A stretch of 64,000 nt of DNA from Imbricaverruca yamaguchii. Its lineage: Eukaryota; Arthropoda; Thecostraca; Neoverrucidae. Location: assembly GCA_034440575.1 (NCBI GenBank), contig JAOTOL010001477.1, positions 1-64,000 of the forward strand, read 5' to 3'. Positions 24,327 to 33,748 of the stretch are shown piece by piece (positions within the stretch are counted from its first letter, which is position 1; each line of letters begins with the position of its first letter). Position numbers and translations under genes: made by a program. The notes below the pieces were generated by a model. That model saw only the letters and a list, made by a program, of their open reading frames with translations. It had not been told where the DNA came from and searched no databases.

Positions 24327-25838
24327 TTGTCACAGCATGGATGATGTATGCCTGGATTGGAAACTCCGCGTCGGCTCCTTTCATCTGCGGGTATCAGCGG
24401 CACCTACCTGCCACCTAGCGGCCGGTAAGTAAATACACGGAATCGCGACCGGTTTTAGGCTGTGCGCCTATGGGAGTTCTGCGTAGGCACTACGTACTTA
24501 CATTTTTTCCAATTGATTCAGACACCCCAGGAGGATTGCATCTGCCTTCCATGATACAGAATTGATCAAGGAATCTTACCGTTCTTCCCTTATTGATTCA
24601 TTACGCTTCGTTCTGAAGTTGTGATGCGAAGTGAAGGCGTCAGTGGGAGGGAGCCCAATTCCCCGAAAGGGTTGGCACACCTGTTGATTTCTGAAAACGA
24701 CCGAAGGGGGCAAAGTACATGAAGGCAATAGGCAGACCAAAGTGAATAGAGGGGTCACATTACGTACGCTCGCATGCTAGAAGTTGAAATTATTGCGGGT
24801 GGGGGAAGCAAGCATTGGGGGGGGGCAGTTTCACCATTACAGATAAGGCCTTCAATAGGCGGTTCTGTGTTTTCCCCCACCCTCCTTGCTCTCTAGATAT
24901 GTGGCTGATATTTTCAGGTGGAATGGTTTACACAACTGAATGGAGAGTACACTTCAGCGTGCTCACCAATCTGCAGAGGATTGAGCAGATCCATGGAGGG
25001 TACAAACCCCTCCCCCTACACCATACCACTGACAGATTTATGATTTTGCCAAGGAGGCGTCATTTCTCCAGAGTGGCGGCTCTTGGTCCAAAACATCACC
25101 CTTGTACCGGACTCGCAGAGGACTGCCGTTCCCAAGCCGAGGAGCGCGTTCCGCTGAGTATTTCGAGGGAGGGGTGCACTGGAGAACTTTCTCCCACCCA
25201 TTAGATCGACCTTGGCATACCTGTTGGACGCCACTACCTCTCGCCGATTCGCTACCACTTGCTAGTCGTTCGACTCGGGGTGTTGTTTTATATACCTTTG
25301 AGGTGGGACTGACCTCAATGTTTGCTTACCCCCCGCAATTATTTCAACTTCTAACATGGGAGCCAATGGAATGTGGCCCCAATTCATTTTGGTCTGTCCA
25401 TTGCCTTCATGTACTTTTCCCCGTACAATCATTTCAAGATAAAGATAAAGATAGAGAGATAAGAGATAATTATTCAAGATAAAGATCTTCCAGATACCAA
25501 CATCGGTGTGCCGACCCTTTGGGCAAGGTGGGCTCCCTCTCAAAGGTGTCTTCACTCCGTACCAGGACAACTTCTGAACGGAGCGTAATAAATGAATAAG
25601 GAAAGAACAGTAAGGTTCCTTGATCAATTCTGTATCATGAAAGGGTGATGTAATCATTCTGGGGCGGCTGAATCAATTGGGAAAAATCCAATACGAAGTG
25701 CGTACCCAGAATTCCCATAGGCGCACGGCCTAAAACCGGCCGCGATCCCGTGTTTTTACTTACCCGCCGCTAGGTGGGCTGATACGCAAACAGCTGTTGG
25801 TTTCCAATCCAGGCGTAAATGATCCATGGTCACAGATC
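24327..25838. mobile_element. Foldback-like DNA element with about 0.5-kb terminal inverted repeats
   Basis: The left arm (about 24327-24825) and right arm (about 25315-25838) are inverted copies. GCCTGGATTGGAAAC at 24350 pairs with GTTTCCAATCCAGGC at 25798. TAGGCTGTGCGCCTATGGGA pairs with TCCCATAGGCGCACGGCCTA. ATACAGAATTGATCAAGGAA pairs with TTCCTTGATCAATTCTGTAT. TAGAAGTTGAAATTATTGCG pairs with CGCAATTATTTCAACTTCTA. The right arm has an extra purine-rich AAGATAAAGATAAAGATAG insert near 25436. The central 490 bases encode nothing recognisable, so it is non-autonomous. It sits just 5' of the first MRPL21 exon found. Confidence 0.85.
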
Positions 25839-26022
25839 ACCGAGGTGATTTGGAATATTCCGTTTGACATGATGGACATGACATGCATGATGCTAAATTT
25901 CTCGATTTTTTTCGTGGCCTGAATATGGTGCAAGTATTGCTTTAATTAATTACTTTTTAAACAACCAACCATTCAGTCAACTGAGTGACATGTCAACTGA
26001 GTGATATGACATTTTTCCACAG

Positions 26023-26196
26023 GTACAAAATCTGTCACACCTCTTCCAGGAAAGTACTTGTCCAGGTCTGCATTGCACCATTTCATGCTCGCTGCACCTC
26101 TCGGCACAGGGCCGTCACGGTTAAGCAGATTCGCAGACCAACATGTTCTACCGGACGATGGAATAAAGAAGAAAATAGACGACGACATCACAGCCG
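26023..26196 (+). CDS. MRPL21: MRPL21 exon with possible start (MLAAPLG)
   Basis: Preceded by a TTTTTCCACAG acceptor and ending ACAGCCG|GTGAGC. The Arg/Ser/Ala-rich start MLAAPLGTGPSRLSR resembles a mitochondrial presequence. The assignment rests on the phase-perfect join to 28332 and the LPD-x(n)-VVxxVN layout of the family. Confidence 0.75.
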
Positions 26197-29100
26197 GTGA
26201 GCTTTCCGTCGAAATTACTGCACAACTGAGATTATTTATGGTTCCATGGAGCAACATGTAAGATGCACTTTTCCAGTGTGCACCCGTTTTGCATAGGTCT
26301 TTCTGGACCCTTGGTACAATTCAGAATAATGGTACTGCATGACTGACGCAGTCGGTGCGCCCCTAAATCCAAAGGCTCTGGCTGGCGGCGAGATTAAGGG
26401 TACACAATAGGGCAGTTGAGAAAGCATAGCTGTGGAGGGAAAAAACGTTGTTTTACAGAATACACCGAGTGACTTTATTACGTGTAACTTCAGGGCCAAA
26501 AAGTGTGTAGACTGGACAGAGATTGGTGCTACAAATCACTTGCTACAGAGATTGGTGCTACAAATCATTCTTGAATGGAGAGGAGCTCTTGTCAAAGCCG
26601 GAAGGGGGAGCTACATTGCTCAGTTGGTTATGGATTGGACCAAGGCTGGAATTAGCCGCCCGGGTAGTTCGGTTGGTTAGAGCGCTGGCCTGCACTGGTC
26701 TCCCCTGTCCTGTCACACAGGGTTCGAATCGCTTCGCGTGCTCGCATTTAGCCCCCGGCCGGGGGTGTCAGAGTTGGCAGCTGGACGAGCTACCGGGCGG
26801 CCGTGTCGGTGCATTGACGGCACGTTAAACTTTCGATCAAATTCTGCCGTTGAACTGGAATTCATGGGTCGGGTGGTGGGGCCAGGGTTCACGCAACAAG
26901 CTCTGCTTAGCAATATAACCCTGGTTCCTAAAGCCACCCCAGCAACAACTCGGATTAAATTTATTTATTAAAAAATGTCCCGTTTTAACAAGTAGGCGCA
27001 GACTCAACCTACTGTGAACCGCTGCTCTCAGGAGCATTTGGTTCACAGTGAACCATCGTACCGTGATGGTTCGTTGGGTGGAAGGCGGATGGTTCTTCGT
27101 GAACCACGGTGCGATGATTCACGGTAGGTAAACCATCGCATCGCCCAGACACGTCCTCACGCTGAACCCTTGTCCACACCTAGCCCTACTAGTGGACCAT
27201 CCGCCTCCCGAATGAATCTCCGTCTACGGCGGGTTTGTCCACCTATCGTAAGCAGCCATCCAATGTCAAATCTATTGATCAAACTGCCATCCAAAGTGAA
27301 GATTGCCGTACAGTAGTGTAACAAAATTGTAGTATAGTGGATAGTGTCGTTGATTAGTGTTGTTGGAAAATTGTGTTTCATTATTCCCATCTTTACGAGC
27401 TACAGCGAGTGTATTATCGTGCATATATGAAATAAGTTTATGTGGATGACTCAACCAAATCCGGCCGCACCCCGCCAGGTCCGACATCCTCGTCTGTGGC
27501 ACCGTCCGTGGCACCGTTCGCGGCCACATCAACAGTGGCCGCGACTGTGCCACCGTCCGTGTTAACAAGAGCAGGATACCTCAGCCTGCAGCACTAGAGC
27601 TCGGATTGGATTGGATTGTGACTTTACGACGCACTCAGCCGCTGAGGCCATATCGCGTCGCCTGCCCTTCACCCTGGCAAGAAGGGCGGACATCGCGGGG
27701 AATCGAACCCTGTACCTCTGGTCTCCCAGACGCTTAGTTTAGCCACTGAGCTACCGACGTCCTTTACTGGAGCTCATGTCCTCGCTCGTCCAGCACCCCG
27801 ATTGTACATCACTGCGCAGCCTTAGAGGGTTGTATTGTTGAGGATGAATATATTTACTATTGATACCGCTCTAATTATTCCTCTAGTTTCAAAAACTCGT
27901 TTCTATGTTACAAACGTGTGCCAATTTCATTAGTCAGCTACTCGATATTGATCATATAGAAATTATAAATATCGATTAGTATTAGGTATATTAATATTAG
28001 ATAGACCATCACTGACAGATGTCAGTGATGGTGACTTTTGGACCATTAAATGGCGGAGGCGATACGGTCCGTTACAGGGCAACGATTTATTCCTTTACAG
28101 GGTGGCAATATGGTCCGCTGCAGGGTGACGATTTGGCCCGTTGCATGACGGCGATTTGGTCCGTTGCAGGGTGACAGTGTGGTCGGTTGTAGGGCAGTGA
28201 TGTGGTCCGGTGTGGGGTGGCAGTGTGGTCGGTTGTAGGGCGACGATTCGGTCCGGTGCGGGGAGGCAGTGTGGTCGGTTGCAGCTGTAGTAATGTGGTT
28301 CGTCATACAATGGTAATATGATCTGTTACAGCGGTGGTGTCACGCGTGAACCAGAGTGTCGCTGACGGTAGCTCGGGCCGTCTGTTCGCCGTGGTGCACC
28401 TGGCCGGAAAACAGACCAAGGTGACGGCCGGTGACCTGGTGGTGGTGCAAGGCTACTGGTCTCCCCAGATCGGAGAGAGGATCCGACTGGATAAGGTGAG
28501 AGGTCGTGCAGGAAAGGTGAGCGACTGTCGGCGAAGGGGTCAGCAGGTCGGGTTCAATTCTTGCGGCCACTTATATTCCATTTGTGCGTGGCACCCAGGT
28601 CAGTCTGTGCGGCCAGGTCCTGCTGGTGGAGAACACCCAGTTCAGTTTACGTCCCCAGGTGCTGTTGTACTCACTTCAGTCCGTCTGCACAGGTTCTGTT
28701 GGTGGGCGGTGCCAAGTTCAGTCTGCTCGGCCGGCCCGTGCTTGAGCCGGGGCTGGTCACTGTAGAGGCCACCGTTGTGGAAAAGTCTCTCTCCCATACC
28801 AAGACTATTTTTCGAACTCTCAAGAGGTCAACCTACAAGCGCATCAACTGTAAGAATCGATCCTTCGGACAGAGACGGCGCGTGTTCTGATGTATTTTAA
28901 TTTCGGGGTTGTTTTACGCTCCACCAACCAGGGCTCATAATAGAAACTGTGCAAATCACGAATTGTCTGCGCTAATCGTGGCCTAGTACACCAAGTATCT
29001 TACCGGAAAACAGCCCGCTGTCACTACTGTACACTGCATGTAATTACTTTAACAGTACCGCCCTGCATCCTGCACACGTGACCTTGCATTCCGTTTGACG

Positions 29101-29223
29101 ACCGCCGGCCGGTCTCGGGGTCCGTGGTAACGAGTGCGTTGCTGTGTTTCAGTCTGCCGGATGCCGCTCACGACACTGCGAATTAACAGCGTCCGACTGA
29201 AGAACGCTATAGACGGCGTCTGA
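26023..29223 (+). CDS. MRPL21: Mitochondrial ribosomal protein L21 (four exons found)
   Basis: Exons 26023-26196, 28332-28495, 28693-28849 and 29153-29223 join with matching phases (1, 0, 1). The product is a large-subunit mitoribosome protein of the bacterial bL21 family, acting in the mitochondrial matrix. Conserved blocks are FADQHVLPDDGIKKKI, VVSRVNQSVADG, GRLFAVVHLAGKQTKVTAGDL, IGERIRLDK, VLLVGGAKFSLLGRPVL, VTVEATVVEKS and, in the last exon, LTTLRINSV before TGA. Translation could start at the ATG at 26085 (167 aa), or the reading may continue from an upstream exon not found. Human L21 is about 205 aa, so a short targeting exon may be missing. An AATAAA lies at 29615-29620. Intron 1 holds two SINEs, a palindrome cluster and a minisatellite. 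Confidence 0.92.
26640..26985 (+). mobile_element. tRNA-derived SINE
   Basis: The head has an A box (TAGTTCGGTTGGTTAGAGC) and a B box (GGGTTCGAATC) at the spacing of a tRNA, followed by about 250 bases of unrelated body and an AT-rich end (TTTATTTATTAAAAAA). Body plus A-rich end mark it as a SINE, not a tRNA gene. No target-site duplication is clear. Confidence 0.8.
27003..27150. repeat. Cluster of GGTTCAC/GTGAACC palindromes
   Basis: The exact palindrome TGGTTCACAGTGAACCA is followed by ACCATCGTACCGTGATGGT, TGGTTCTTCGTGAACCA and further GTGAACC/GGTTCAC and ACCATCG/CGATGGT units. The stretch could form several hairpins. Confidence 0.7.
27597..27768 (-). mobile_element. tRNA-derived SINE with (AATCC)n tail, minus strand
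   Basis: On the minus strand, GGACGTCGGTAGCTCAGTGG opens a tRNA-like head with an A box (TAGCTCAGTGGCTAAAC) and a B box (GGGTTCGATTCC), closed by GATGTCC, which pairs with GGACGTC with one G:T. The anticodon arm is short and irregular. The body ends in CAATCCAATCCAATCC, a microsatellite tail typical of SINEs. Confidence 0.8.
28005..28032. other. Perfect 13-bp inverted repeat (hairpin)
   Basis: ACCATCACTGACA and TGTCAGTGATGGT are separated by only GA. It lies just before the minisatellite leading to the MRPL21 exon at 28332. Confidence 0.85.
28046..28331 (+). repeat. Minisatellite of 3' splice site units before MRPL21 exon 28332
   Basis: About twelve units of 22-30 bases read roughly GGTGACGATTTGGTCCGTTG followed by CAG. 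Most units end in GTTGCAG, GTTACAG or GTTGTAG. The last unit (AATATGATCTGTTACAG) ends exactly at the acceptor AG (28330-28331) of the MRPL21 exon. Confidence 0.85.
28332..28495 (+). CDS. MRPL21: MRPL21 exon (GRLFAVVHLAG)
   Basis: Starts CG after GTTACAG, completing a GCG codon with the previous exon, and ends GATAAG|GTGAGA in phase 0. It carries the bL21 signature GRLFAVVHLAGKQTKVTAGD and GERIRLDK. Confidence 0.93.
28599..28692 (+). repeat. Tandem intron-exon junction units upstream of MRPL21 exon 28693
   Basis: GGCCAG|GTCCTGCTGGTGG (junction at 28616), CCCCAG|GTGCTGTTG (28658) and the real CACAG|GTTCTGTTGGTGG (28692) are successive diverged copies of the acceptor plus the first exon bases, 42 and 34 bases apart. 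Each is preceded by a CAGTYYG-like block. Confidence 0.7.
28693..28849 (+). CDS. MRPL21: MRPL21 exon (LLVGGAKFSLLGRPVL)
   Basis: Starts after CTGCACAG and ends ATCAACT|GTAAGA in phase 1. If the donor were ignored the frame would run to a TGA at 28888. The downstream exon with LRINSV makes splicing far more likely. Confidence 0.92.
29153..29223 (+). CDS. MRPL21: MRPL21 terminal exon
   Basis: TGTGTTTCAG precedes TCTGCCGGATG. With the T carried over it reads FCRMPLTTLRINSVRLKNAI and ends TGA at 29221-29223. The T-x-L-R-I-N-S core matches the C-terminus of the family. Confidence 0.88.
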
Positions 29224-29614
29224 CCGGTGTTCGCTGTTGTACGCCGCGATGGACGTGACCAATAGACGAGCGGTGAGATGGCGACTGTAGGTGCAAGAGG
29301 CAGTGGACCGGGAACGAACGTGTGACCACCGATGCATCCACCATTCGGACAGCGGCTGCTGAAAGGCGACCGCTGGCAAGACAACGAACTGTATTCGTCA
29401 GCTATGTACATCTCACACCGATTGTCTCACGAAGAACACCCGGACTCGCGCGCACACGGCAGCCCCCCACAGCGTGCGCCACGTGTCGGACTGTCCAACA
29501 CAACAGCCACGCGCAGTCACCAGTACGAACGGCGGCGTGAAGGGCTGTCTGATGAGGTCCAGACCGCACCTCGCACTCGCCATCGACTACTCTAGCCGCA
29601 CCGCCGCATCGCTA

Positions 29615-29620
29615 AATAAA
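29615..29620 (+). terminator. Polyadenylation signal AATAAA, likely MRPL21
   Basis: A canonical AATAAA followed by GTGCTCTTTGGG, about 390 bases after the MRPL21 stop codon. Confidence 0.6.
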
Positions 29621-29699
29621 GTGCTCTTTGGGAAGTGCAATGACGTTAGGCGCGTAATTATCACTAAGCTACGAAGGGACAGCGTTGACCATGTATCCA

Positions 29700-30280
29700 A
29701 CCCCTGATTTGAGCAAACAAAAGAGACGCTCAACAACACCCAATGCCCAGATGATAACACCACGCGGAGCGGAATTTGTTAGTTAAGATATGTGTTAAAT
29801 ATTTATATGGACAAAAGTAATAAAATGCAACAGTTGTGGCCAGCATCAAACCCATTTACCTCCAGTCCAGACGCAGCTGTATGGATGGATCAGAATATGC
29901 TACACAGATCTTTCTTCTTTCTGGTAAATAAAATTCAAGTCACTCCCGAGTATTCGTAAAATAGTGTCACGCCATACATGGTGCCCATTATTGCGTATAG
30001 TGTAGAAGTCTGTGTCAACAGATTCGGCCGGTGCAAACGGCCTGTACTCAAGCAGTCGGCGCGTGTTTGGTCTGTCACAGCCCCTTGCACGTCCGCTACG
30101 GCGAAGCCCATACTATCCAATGGCAGTGATCCATCAACAAGTGCTCAAATGAACGCACCTCCCGTTGCTGGCTATGCTGACGAACAGGACGGATATAAGC
30201 GGTTGGGCGCGGGGGACGCTGCGGACGCCACACTGTCTGACTATGCCACGCCGCCAGCTGACGGACTGACCGAGATCGGC
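29700..30280. other. Intergenic stretch
   Basis: No conserved exon. A 232-codon plus-strand frame from 29978 runs into the next minisatellite but shows no family motif. Confidence 0.4.
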
Positions 30281-30282
30281 CG

Positions 30283-30525
30283 CACCCACTGCATCTGGAC
30301 CCGGCGGCCAGAACCTCCTGCGCCAGCTGACTGGCAGCCTGAGATCGGCCGCACCCACTGCATCTGGACCCGGCGGCCAGACCCTCCTGCGCCAGCTGAC
30401 TGGCAGCCTGAGGTCTGCCGCACCCACTGCATCTGGACCCGGCGGCCAGACCCTCCTGCGCCAGCTGACTGGCAGCCTGGGGTCGGCCGCACCCACTGCG
30501 TCCGGACCCAGCAGCCAGACCCCTC
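30283..30525. repeat. 69-bp minisatellite, about 3.5 copies
   Basis: The unit GATCGGCCGCACCCACTGCA, CTGGACCCGGCGGCCAG, CCTCCTGCGCCAGCTGACTG repeats three times with few changes. The 69-base period keeps all frames open, which explains the long overlapping ORFs on both strands. Confidence 0.9.
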
Positions 30526-30539
30526 TGACCGACCATACC

Positions 30540-31010
30540 GCTGGGGCTGTGGACGGACTGATTCCATCGACTGTAGCTGTCGGCCGGTCACTCCATCTGC
30601 AGCTGTCGGCCGGTCGCTTCATCTGAAGCTGTCGGCCGGTCACTCCATCTGCAGCTGTCGGCCGGCCACTATCTAGAGCTATCGGCCAGTCACTCCATCT
30701 GAAGGCGACGGCTGGCTCACTCCATCTGCAGGCGACGGCTGGCTCACTCCATCTGCAGGCGACGGCTGGCTCCTTTCTAGAGCTATCGGCCAGTCACTCC
30801 ATCTGAAGGCGACGGCTGGCTCACTCCATCTGCAGGCGACGGCTGGCTCACTCCATCTGCAGGCGACGGCTGGCTCACTCCATCTGCAGGCGACGGCTGG
30901 CTCACTCCATCTGCAGGCGACGGCTGGCTCACTCCATCTGCAGGCGACGGCTGGCTCACTCCATCTGCAGGCGACGGCTGGCTCACTCCATCTGCAGGCG
31001 ACGGCTGGCG
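30540..31010. repeat. 26/27-bp minisatellite (CTCCATCTGCAGGCGACGG)
   Basis: A diverged block of TCGGCCGGTCACTCCATCTG units (30575-30700) passes into a nearly uniform 27-bp array of GGCGACGGCTGGCTCACTCC plus ATCTGCA (about eleven units). On the minus strand each unit contains ATGGA|GTGAGC, a plausible 5' splice site. On the plus strand each has TCTGCAG|G. Confidence 0.9.
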
Positions 31011-31122
31011 CGGGAGGCGGGCCGTGCCCGCTGCCGGCCATGAGAGCCGGGCTGGCCGGGCGTCACCAGCGGGGTCAGCGACATGTTGCACACCGTCTTT
31101 ATGGTGCCGGAGGACACCGCTT
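30983..31122 (-). CDS. Candidate coding exon, possibly a further E2F7/8 C-terminal exon
   Basis: After a GTCCATTGCAG acceptor the minus strand reads AVSSGTIKTVCNMSLTPLVTPG and then a basic stretch, ending LQME before TGA or before a donor GA|GTGAGC inside the first array unit. The SLTPLVTPG motif resembles TPETLVTPG in the exon at 32413-32571. It needs an upstream phase 1, which would fit if that exon spliced at a weak CGCG|GTTAGC just before its stop. It could equally be a separate gene or a chance frame. Confidence 0.35.
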
Positions 31123-31140
31123 CTGCAATGGACACGGACA

Positions 31141-32412
31141 CAGATACGTGAGACACGCTGGGCAGGACAGGTTAGACAGAGTCAGGTCAGACCGGTAGGT
31201 GCAGATACATGCCCATCTCGCAGCCGGGCAGCTCTCCACGATCAGTTTCGGCGTCCAACAGTTTAGGTCAGGTCACCAGGTCAGGCGAAGTGACCCAACT
31301 ACAACATGGCGTCCAACAGGGCCAGGGGTCGCGCGTGTTCGGCCGACAGCCACGCATGTTGGCAAACTACATCAATGTACGTATTGATGTAATTTGGGAA
31401 AATGAAATAGATATCGCACACAGCAAGACCAAAAGATAGACCTGGTATGTAAGACCGCAACAGCAATGGGGTGTCCCATACACATCGCCGCGTGCTCTAA
31501 TGCCTGCCTCGATCACTGGTCACGTAATTGCGTTGCAAGGTAATTATAACCCAGTGCATATAAACCACCCAATTATGTTTTCCAAAAGCCTGTAATTTTG
31601 AAAGATTGTGTACGACTTAGCCATAGTCCTCGCACTAACTCGGACGCGCGAACTTGGAACAGACAGGGGCAGGGTACCCACCCCCTTACTTACCCTGCTA
31701 TCCCGAAACTGCAGAGATAAAGATCGACACGTCCTCAGATAGCACGACACGTCCTCTATCCAGTGCAAGCAAAGTGATGAGATTAGACTAAAACGATTCT
31801 AACTGAATCTCCATAGATATTGCGACGCCATCGCAGGTTAGTAGCCTGTGTTAACCCATCACCTATGATGACTTCAAATTGCCACTTGCAGGTCAGGGAA
31901 ACACTGTCGGTTGAAAACAGTACCGACACCGACACAGTCATAACAGGCTCCACATTAAGATCGTCTTTTCATGCTTGTTATGCGCATGCTTTGGCTCGAT
32001 ATGCGGTACCTAAAAAACGACTTAAGTCAGTCAGTTTACATGTGTGCAAACAAAATTTTAGGACACGTCCAAAATTGGTGTGTCATAAGGTACTCAAAAT
32101 TTCGGCAGCCGATCACAACCAATTTTACAGATGCATAAAATAAATGTCACGTGGCGAATACCCCTCTCCATCCGCGTGAGGGTTGATAAACCTGACATAT
32201 TCATAACACGACCATGGTCATCTAAAGCACTACCAACTTACATAAGAAACAAATTCCGTTACTTCAGACAATAGAGGCACATTTCGTAGATGCACAAATG
32301 ACACGAACTGGGCGGGTGGCAGTAGGAAATATCATGACACGACACACAAACGGAGGAATAATGAGGTAAATGAGACCATAGCTGGGGTTGAGTGGCCAGG
32401 CCGGGGTGGAGG
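31141..32412. other. Gene-free stretch
   Basis: No exon recognised. AGGTCA-type motifs occur at 31180-31290 (CAGTCAGGTCAG, TTTAGGTCAGGTCACC). Confidence 0.4.
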
Positions 32413-32571
32413 CTAACCGCGGATGAAGGTCATGGTGCCGGGCGTGACCAGCGTCTCCGGCGTGGAGGTCGCCAGAGAAGTCGGGCCAGGGGTCAGCGCC
32501 GCCTGACCCAGGCCGGCCTCCTCCAGCACGGACAGGCAGGTGTGCTCGTCGTACAGGATCGGGACCGGTGT
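32413..32571 (-). CDS. E2F8: E2F7/8 likely terminal exon
   Basis: CGACCTGCAG precedes [12 protein letters not shown], then a Thr/Pro-rich end [16 protein letters not shown] and TAG. The phase-0 join to the exon at 34598 fits. No family domain is present, so the link rests on strand, phase and position. Confidence 0.55.
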   Translation of the reverse strand, partial: TPVPILYDEHTCLSVLEEAGLGQAALTPGPTSLATSTPETLVTPGTMTFIRG

Positions 32572-33682
32572 CTGCAGGTCGGGTCGTGACAGGTCAGTTG
32601 ACGCAGCCGGGGGCACGGATATGGAGAGCAGCCAGGTTCACAGGGGGTGGGGGAGTCGCGGTGGTGGCTGTGATTTGTTGGTTATTTGTGTTTTGGGGCG
32701 AATCGAATACAATGGTCATTTTACGTCACAGGAAGATGAGCAGAGCCAGGATCACAACGGAAGGCGTGAGTGAGGACTCAGACGGAGACATAGGGAGACG
32801 GGTGTACGAATGGGTAAACAAGCTCGGCTGCGAATGGATCATCGGATGGGATTGGATACATCCGAAGTCAGGAAGCGCCGAACCGAAATTCACAGTGAAA
32901 TCGTGGTCACACGTTAGGACCCGAAGCCAATTTTATGCCGATGGGGACAACCAAGGTTACGCAACACGGTCTGAGTCTGGGTCTGGGTCAACTGGAGTAA
33001 TAAGTTAACGCGTCACTGCAGCTACGGGTCAATGGGCAGGTCGAGGTCACCGGCTGTGATTGGAGCCAGGTCACTGGTCAAAATCGGATCATACCAGTCC
33101 AGCATGGTAGCTCGCTGTATGATAACGACATAAACTAGTAACGAGGTGAGACTCCTTTATATGACTAAGTGAAGTCAAGTAATCTTCCTTACACACAAGG
33201 TTTTTTCTGCTTCGACCAGCACAAGAACTGTTATCATATGCAGCCTAGTTTATTGCAGAAATTGTTTCGCTTGCCATTCTGTTTCACTACCCCTAATCCA
33301 GTATTCATGATCATTCATCTGGATCCCCTGTATGGCGTGACATTTTAATTGTTCCACCTCCTCGTATTGCTGATCCAACTCGCAATCACCCACTCTTCTA
33401 CAAGCGCATATTTTTCTAATTGAGATCTGTCAGAGCACACCTTGGCAATTTGTCAATCGTCGCATTCTATGCCGCTTAAAAAATACAAGACATGACACCT
33501 AGACTCGGCCGTGACCCAGTACAATCAGTGGCCCAGCAAACAAGCTAAAATGAGCAGGAGACAGCTCGTCTATAGAGGCGCAGCACTACACAAATATTTG
33601 TGGAGCGTGAGGAAAGGGATGACACGAGTTTTCGCAGGAACGTTGCTTAATGAAGATATAACCCTTGGAAACTGATGCATAA

Positions 33683-33748
<66 letters not shown>

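Noticed and set aside
26645..26740. tRNA gene with A and B boxes
   Set aside because: The tRNA-like head continues into a long body with an A-rich end, so it is a SINE. The same reasoning applies to the heads at 17087 and 27765.
28850..28890. MRPL21 ending at the TGA at 28888
   Set aside because: A strong donor (AACT|GTAAGA) precedes it, and a phase-matched exon with the conserved LRINSV end lies at 29153.
29978..30676. 232-codon plus-strand ORF as a gene
   Set aside because: Most of it is the 69-bp minisatellite. The unique part has no motif, and equally long frames exist on the opposite strand.
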